From Humulus lupulus (lineage: Eukaryota; Streptophyta; Magnoliopsida; Rosales; Cannabaceae), in the NCBI RefSeq assembly GCF_963169125.1, contig NC_084795.1, positions 135,064,201 to 135,128,200 on the forward strand: a stretch of 64,000 nucleotides of DNA, in the 5' to 3' direction. Under the pieces are notes generated by a model. It was given only the letters and a program-made list of their open reading frames with translations, did not search any database and was not told the origin of the DNA. A program made the translations under genes and the position numbers. This document shows positions 59,894 through 64,000 of this stretch, in pieces (position 1 is the first letter of the stretch; each line of letters starts with the position of its first letter).

Positions 59894-62164
59894 TGTAGCG
59901 TCCATAATTTGCTAATAAGGCTTAGGGCCTTGATTAGTGTGTCGAGAGGGCAATAATCGATTTAATTACGTTAAAATGTAAATTTTATGATTATGTGATT
60001 ATAAATCCATGTTTAGGTGAATTAAATATGCATGTGGGCCCCATTTGGTTATTAGGGGTATTTTTGTAATTTTAGACCATTGAGGGCATAAATGCAATAT
60101 TTGGGTATATTGTGATTGATACCATGTGTGAGTGGGTATATGTTGGTGATGCACGAATTGAGACGGTCCTAGGGAGCAGTTTAGCTAGATAGTCACAAGT
60201 GAGAATATTTTGTAATTAGTGGTATTTTGGTATCTTGGGCAACCATTTGTAACACTTGAGAGTAGTTGATATTGGTGGAAAATTAAGTGGAAAATGGCAT
60301 TTTTGCAAGAGGGGTAAAACACTAGGATGCCCTTGAGGTCAGTATATGAGTTTAATTAGAAGGAGGGGCAAAGTAATAATTTGTCCTTAATAGTGGATAG
60401 ACTTTGGCTGAAGAAAGTCTCTCACGTTACTCTCACTTTGACATATACATGGGTCTTTTGGAGGCTCTAGAGGAAATCAGAAATAAGGATAAAAAAAAAA
60501 GAGCTGACTTTTGAGGATCAAGGGAGGAATTCAAGCTAAGAATTGGAGCCATGAAGTTTAGGTCGTTCTCTGCAGCTGAGGTAAGGATTTGGCCCTTTAA
60601 CTCTGAGTTTTAATGCTAATAGTTAAGGATTTTTTTTTAAGTTTTAGTTTAGGTGTGAATTTTGAGGTTTGAGGTAATCTTTGAACTAGTTTATAGGTTA
60701 TAATTGTTGTATTTGCTGCTGTAAGATTGTTTGGGATTGGATATTGGGAAAATGAGGGTTTTGGTAGGAAATTTTGAGGATTTTTGGTTGAAGACGTTGA
60801 GAAATTTATGGGTTTCGAGCTCGAGCCGTGACCCTGTTCATTAGGCATCGAGGCCCGCTTGAGTTTATAGGCTAGGGGACTTCGAAAAAATTTCCCAAGC
60901 GTCGCGACGCAAGGTTTAGGCATCAGGGCCCGTGTCTCTCAGCAAAGAGGCATTTTGCCTTTGACTTGGGATGCGCCACGACCTTTAAGGGGGGCTGGGC
61001 CGCAACCCAAATGCATAATTTTGGTTGTTTGAAGGTTTTTAGCTTGGGAACTCAAATGTTAAGGCTCGGGAAGGTTTCTACTATCTAGTTTGGTAGAATC
61101 CAAGGTCCCGGAGGCTAGATTTATGTATCGAGGCTATTTATTGGATTATAATTTGATGAATGGCTACTATAAATATGTTCTGACTAGGTTTTCATTGAGG
61201 CTCGTGTTAGAGGATTGTGCTCGGGATTGCGGTGCTCAGATAGCTTGGGACACAAGTTAGAAAAATATTGTACCCATAGAGCAAGGTGTAGCCCTATTTT
61301 TTGTATTGCAGGGCATGGCCCTATGTGATTGAATTGCAGGGCACATCCCTATTGTTTATGTTTAGTATATGTGTGAATATTTCTTGATATTATGCTATGT
61401 AGTGCATATCTGTGAATGAAACGGCGAAGGCTGGAAACAAAGAAGGCCGAGAATGGCAAGGGCTAGGAACGGTTTTGAGCACGCGGAGAGCAAAGCCAAG
61501 TGCGGCAAGGGGCTAGGATTGACTTTGAGCACGCATAATGCAGACTGTTAGGGCAAGACCCTCCTAGGATGTTGGAGTCATCCTCTCGGTGAAGACCGTG
61601 AACCCAGGGCTTGGTAAAGGGCCTAGGACAGCGTGACCGCTATGTGTTTAACCTGTTGGCTGCTTTGTTATATCCTTATGATAGATATGCATATGTTAAT
61701 TGTTTTTTGTTGAGTTTTCTTGCTGGGCTTCCACTCACGGGTGCTCTAACCAACCATGAGTATGGAGAGCGTGGAGCGACGGGTACATGTTCGGCCTACA
61801 TGACTGCCACGGCTAGGGTTATTTTGGGAAGACGTAATGTATTTGGTTGATTTGTCGCCTACATGGCTGCCACGACGAGGGTTATTTTGGGAAGATGTAA
61901 TGTATTTTGTTGATTTGTTGCCTACATGGCTTCCATGGCCAGGGTTATTTTGGGAAGATGTAAAGTATTTTCTAAATAGTATTTTGGGATCCCAAATGTT
62001 TAACTCTCTAGGATTTTAATTAATGACCACGTTTTTACATTAAATGTCTTTAAATAATTTTTTATTCCAGCTTAGCTACACTTTTAACCTAAAACCTAGA
62101 TTAACGAGCTAATGGCACATTTTTAACTCACTCAGTAATGACTCTAAGGAAGTAAGGCGTTAGA
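59894..62164 (+). mobile_element. Element E 5' LTR
   Basis: TGTAGCGTCC to GCGTTAGA, 2271 bp. A CG-rich cluster at about 60815-61010 includes AAGCGTCGCGACGC (near 60898). The GGGCTTCCACTCACGGGTGCT block is near 61725. Confidence 0.82.
61795..61978. repeat. 62-bp tandem triplication in the E 5' LTR
   Basis: Three head-to-tail copies of a unit containing GGCTGCCACG, AGGGTTATTTTGGGAAGA and GTAATGTATTTTGTTGATTT. The 3' LTR remnant has one copy (about 63178-63240). Confidence 0.88.
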
Positions 62165-62167
62165 AAT

Positions 62168-62184
62168 TGGTATCAAAGTGAGCC
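62168..62184 (+). other. Primer-binding site of element E
   Basis: TGGTATCAAAGTGAGCC, an initiator-Met-type site with one change from the usual TGGTATCAGAG. Confidence 0.8.
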
Positions 62185-62342
62185 AAGGTTTATGGGTCTT
62201 GGAGATTGACCGTACATGTACTCTCGCTGCCAGTGACAAGCTCGACTCTGGGTTGGTTGGTAATTATTGAATTATATGCTTGATTTTTTGTTAAAGTGCC
62301 TTGTTTGCCTGATTATTAAAATAGAGCATGATGAATGAGTTG

Positions 62343-62703
62343 TGTTGACGGTGAAAACTCGTCAACGATGTTAGGTCGGAAAACTCAAAGGTAAATATGG
62401 AGATAACTGGATATTAACTTAGAATAGATTCAAGGAAAAATAAACACATATCAACAATGGAGTCAATATTCATATGTTACTTATTAGCCTGAGTATACAA
62501 TGAATTTTCCAACCCCCTTGCTGGAGGGGTGAATGTCTATTTATATTGGGGCTCTAGTGGCTCCTGATACATCGTGGTCCAAGGGGACAAGATTGTACAT
62601 AGGTAAATTGTCAGGGTTGTGGCCCAGGTCATAGTGGAGCAAAAGGTGGTGGTGTCGGCCTGGTACATAGTCAGAGGTATACAGGTAGTGCCTCCACTCT
62701 TTG
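62343..62703 (-). mobile_element. Tat-like LTR fragment inside E
   Basis: Starts TGTTGACGGTGAAAACTCGTC, parallel to the LTR end at 47629. A minus-strand TATA-like ATATAAATA lies near 62540. The other end is cut where E sequence resumes. Confidence 0.5.
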
Positions 62704-63476
62704 TACATGTGTGAATATTTGTTGATATTATGCTATGTAGTTCATATTTGTTTATGAAACGGCGAAGGCTGGAAATGGCGAAGACAGAGAACGGCCGGAA
62801 GTCGAGTACGGCAAGGGCCGGGAATGGTGTTGAGCACGCGGAGTGCAAAGCCGATTATGGAAAGGGGACGAGAACAACGTTGAGCACGTGGAGTGTAGTC
62901 CGTTAGGGCGAGATCCTCCTAGGATGCTGGATTCATCCTCTCGGTGAAAACCTCAAACCTAGGGCTTGGTAAAGCGCCTGGGACGGCATGGCCGCTATGT
63001 GATTAGCCTGTTGGCTGCTTTGTTATATGATGTTGATAGATATGTATATGTTAATTTTTTTGTGTTGAGTTTTCTTGTTGGCCTTCGGCTCACGGGTGCT
63101 CTATGGTGCAGGTAAGGGCAAAGGAAAGGTCGACCAACCATGAGTATGGAGAGCGTGGAGCGACGAGTCCATGTTCGGCCTACTTGGCTGCCACGGCCTG
63201 AGTTATTTTGGGAAGATGTAATGTATTTGGTTGATTTGTCGCTTAGGTCGACCTTAAATGTATTTTGAGATGTAAAGTATTTTCTAAACAGTATTTTGGG
63301 ATCCCCAATGTTTAACTCTTTAGGAATTCAATGAATGACCACGTTTTTACATTAAATGTCTTTAAACGACTTTTTATTCCAGTTTAGCTGCACTTTTAAC
63401 ATAAAACCTCGATTAGCGAGCTAATGGCACATTTTTAACTCACTCAGTAACAACTCTGAGGAAGTAGGGTGTAGCA
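62704..63476 (+). mobile_element. Element E 3' LTR, 3' part only
   Basis: Collinear with 61370-62164 except for the missing tandem copies. Ends GGTGTAGCA before ATTGT. Confidence 0.8.
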
Positions 63477-64000
63477 ATTGTTGTTAGAGATGTTGCCGCC
63501 GAGATTGCAGAAAGAAGTCAGAGCCTAACTGGAAAATTTTGCTACTCTAAATAAGTTTGTATCCAAGTCCACAGAAAAATGCATTCCCTTCTATAATCTA
63601 CTCAGGGGAATTAGACAATTCAAATGGACAGAAGAATGAAAACATGCATTTCAAGATCTAAAAGAGCATCTAGCTGAACCCCTTATATCGTCGAAACCAG
63701 TTGCTACAGAGTGTCTATATCTATAACTAGCAATAACGGAGAACGTTGTTAGCGCCTCATTAGTTCAAGAAGAAAATCAGGCGCAGAAACCTGTGTACTA
63801 CATAAGAAAAAGGCTTGGGAAGCTGAATCTTGGTATCATCTAATTGAGAAGTTTGCATTCTTCCAAATTTTGACCTCGAGGAAGCTCGTGCCGTATTTTC
63901 AGTCCCACACCATACACGTCTTAACCAATCAACCTTTAAGGCAGGTCTTGGAAGATCTTGAAGCATCGAGACGTCTATTGAACTGGGCTATCAAACTCAA
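63477..64000 (+). pseudogene. Tat RT C-terminus / RNase H (T3), continues off window
   Basis: Resumes the T3 pol after E. Readable pieces are LNKFVSKSTEKCIPFYNLLRG (an RT thumb/connection motif, about 63542-63604), HAFQDLKEHLAEP and KPVYYIRKRLGKLN (about 63792-63832). Stops occur near 63525, 63640 and 63727, and a frame change near 63840 separates the last part. RNase H begins here; the rest lies outside. Same lineage and strand as 48470-49037. Confidence 0.82.

Larger units (their letters stand above)
59894..63476 (+). mobile_element. Element E: rearranged chromovirus
   Basis: Exact ATTGT duplication (59889-59893 and 63477-63481). It consists of a full 5' LTR, a PBS, 0.17 kb of leader, a foreign Tat-like LTR fragment, and only the 3' part of its 3' LTR. 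All coding sequence is gone. Confidence 0.85.

Noticed and set aside
1..64000. Host plant gene or cellular defence/biosynthesis system
   Set aside because: Every recognisable protein motif belongs to LTR retrotransposons; no other conserved domain was seen on either strand.

Overview
This window is repeat-dense plant nuclear DNA, most likely from a eudicot with a large genome. I find no credible host gene, tRNA, rRNA, CRISPR array or bacterial-type operon. Nearly all of it is LTR retrotransposons nested inside one another: Ty3/gypsy of the Tat, Athila and chromovirus types, plus Ty1/copia. Most coding parts carry stops and frameshifts. Lineage names rest on reading translations and LTR/PBS/PPT structure by eye; no database search was possible.

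Layout, left to right. (1) 1-4315: right end of a plus-strand Tat-like element (T1), with an antisense extra ORF, a polypurine tract and a 3' LTR. (2) 5578-9349: decayed copia gag-pol. (3) 9350-15532: a minus-oriented chromovirus-type LTR (D) broken by two inserted solo LTRs (S1 at 10445-12440, C1 at 12856-14855). (4) 15533-22596: a second Tat-like element (T2) carrying a plus-strand copy of the same extra ORF, interrupted by a chromovirus fragment (F, 17632 to about 20840). (5) 22597-45263: a minus-strand chromovirus (A) with LTRs at both ends; its interior is split by solo LTR G (26725-29037) and by plus-strand chromovirus B (30236-41449), and B's 5' LTR contains solo LTR C2 (32094-34014). 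(6) 45263-48400: Tat-like non-coding DNA and a minus-oriented LTR. (7) 48470-49037: Tat reverse transcriptase (T3), split by a near-complete Athila element (49038-59848) and a rearranged chromovirus (E, 59894-63476); T3 resumes at 59849-59893 and 63477-64000.

Five insertions have exact 5-bp target duplications that I read directly: S1 ACTAC, C2 GTATG, B GTCTT, Athila AAACT, E ATTGT. These fix much of the nesting order.

The most interesting signal is shared by unrelated families. Each LTR or leader carries its own cluster of short, mostly CpG-containing palindromes: TCCGATCGGA in T1, GGCGATATATCGCC in C, AGCGCTATAGCGCT in A, TCGCGA and CCGCGG types in F, G, B and E, TGACTCATTAGTCA in B, and GGCACAAGTGCC in the Athila leader. 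In the chromovirus LTRs the CG-rich cluster holds a conserved relative position although its sequence differs by family. The antisense ORF and the conserved splice-donor-like site (AAAGGTAAG) inside several LTRs are the next most useful leads.
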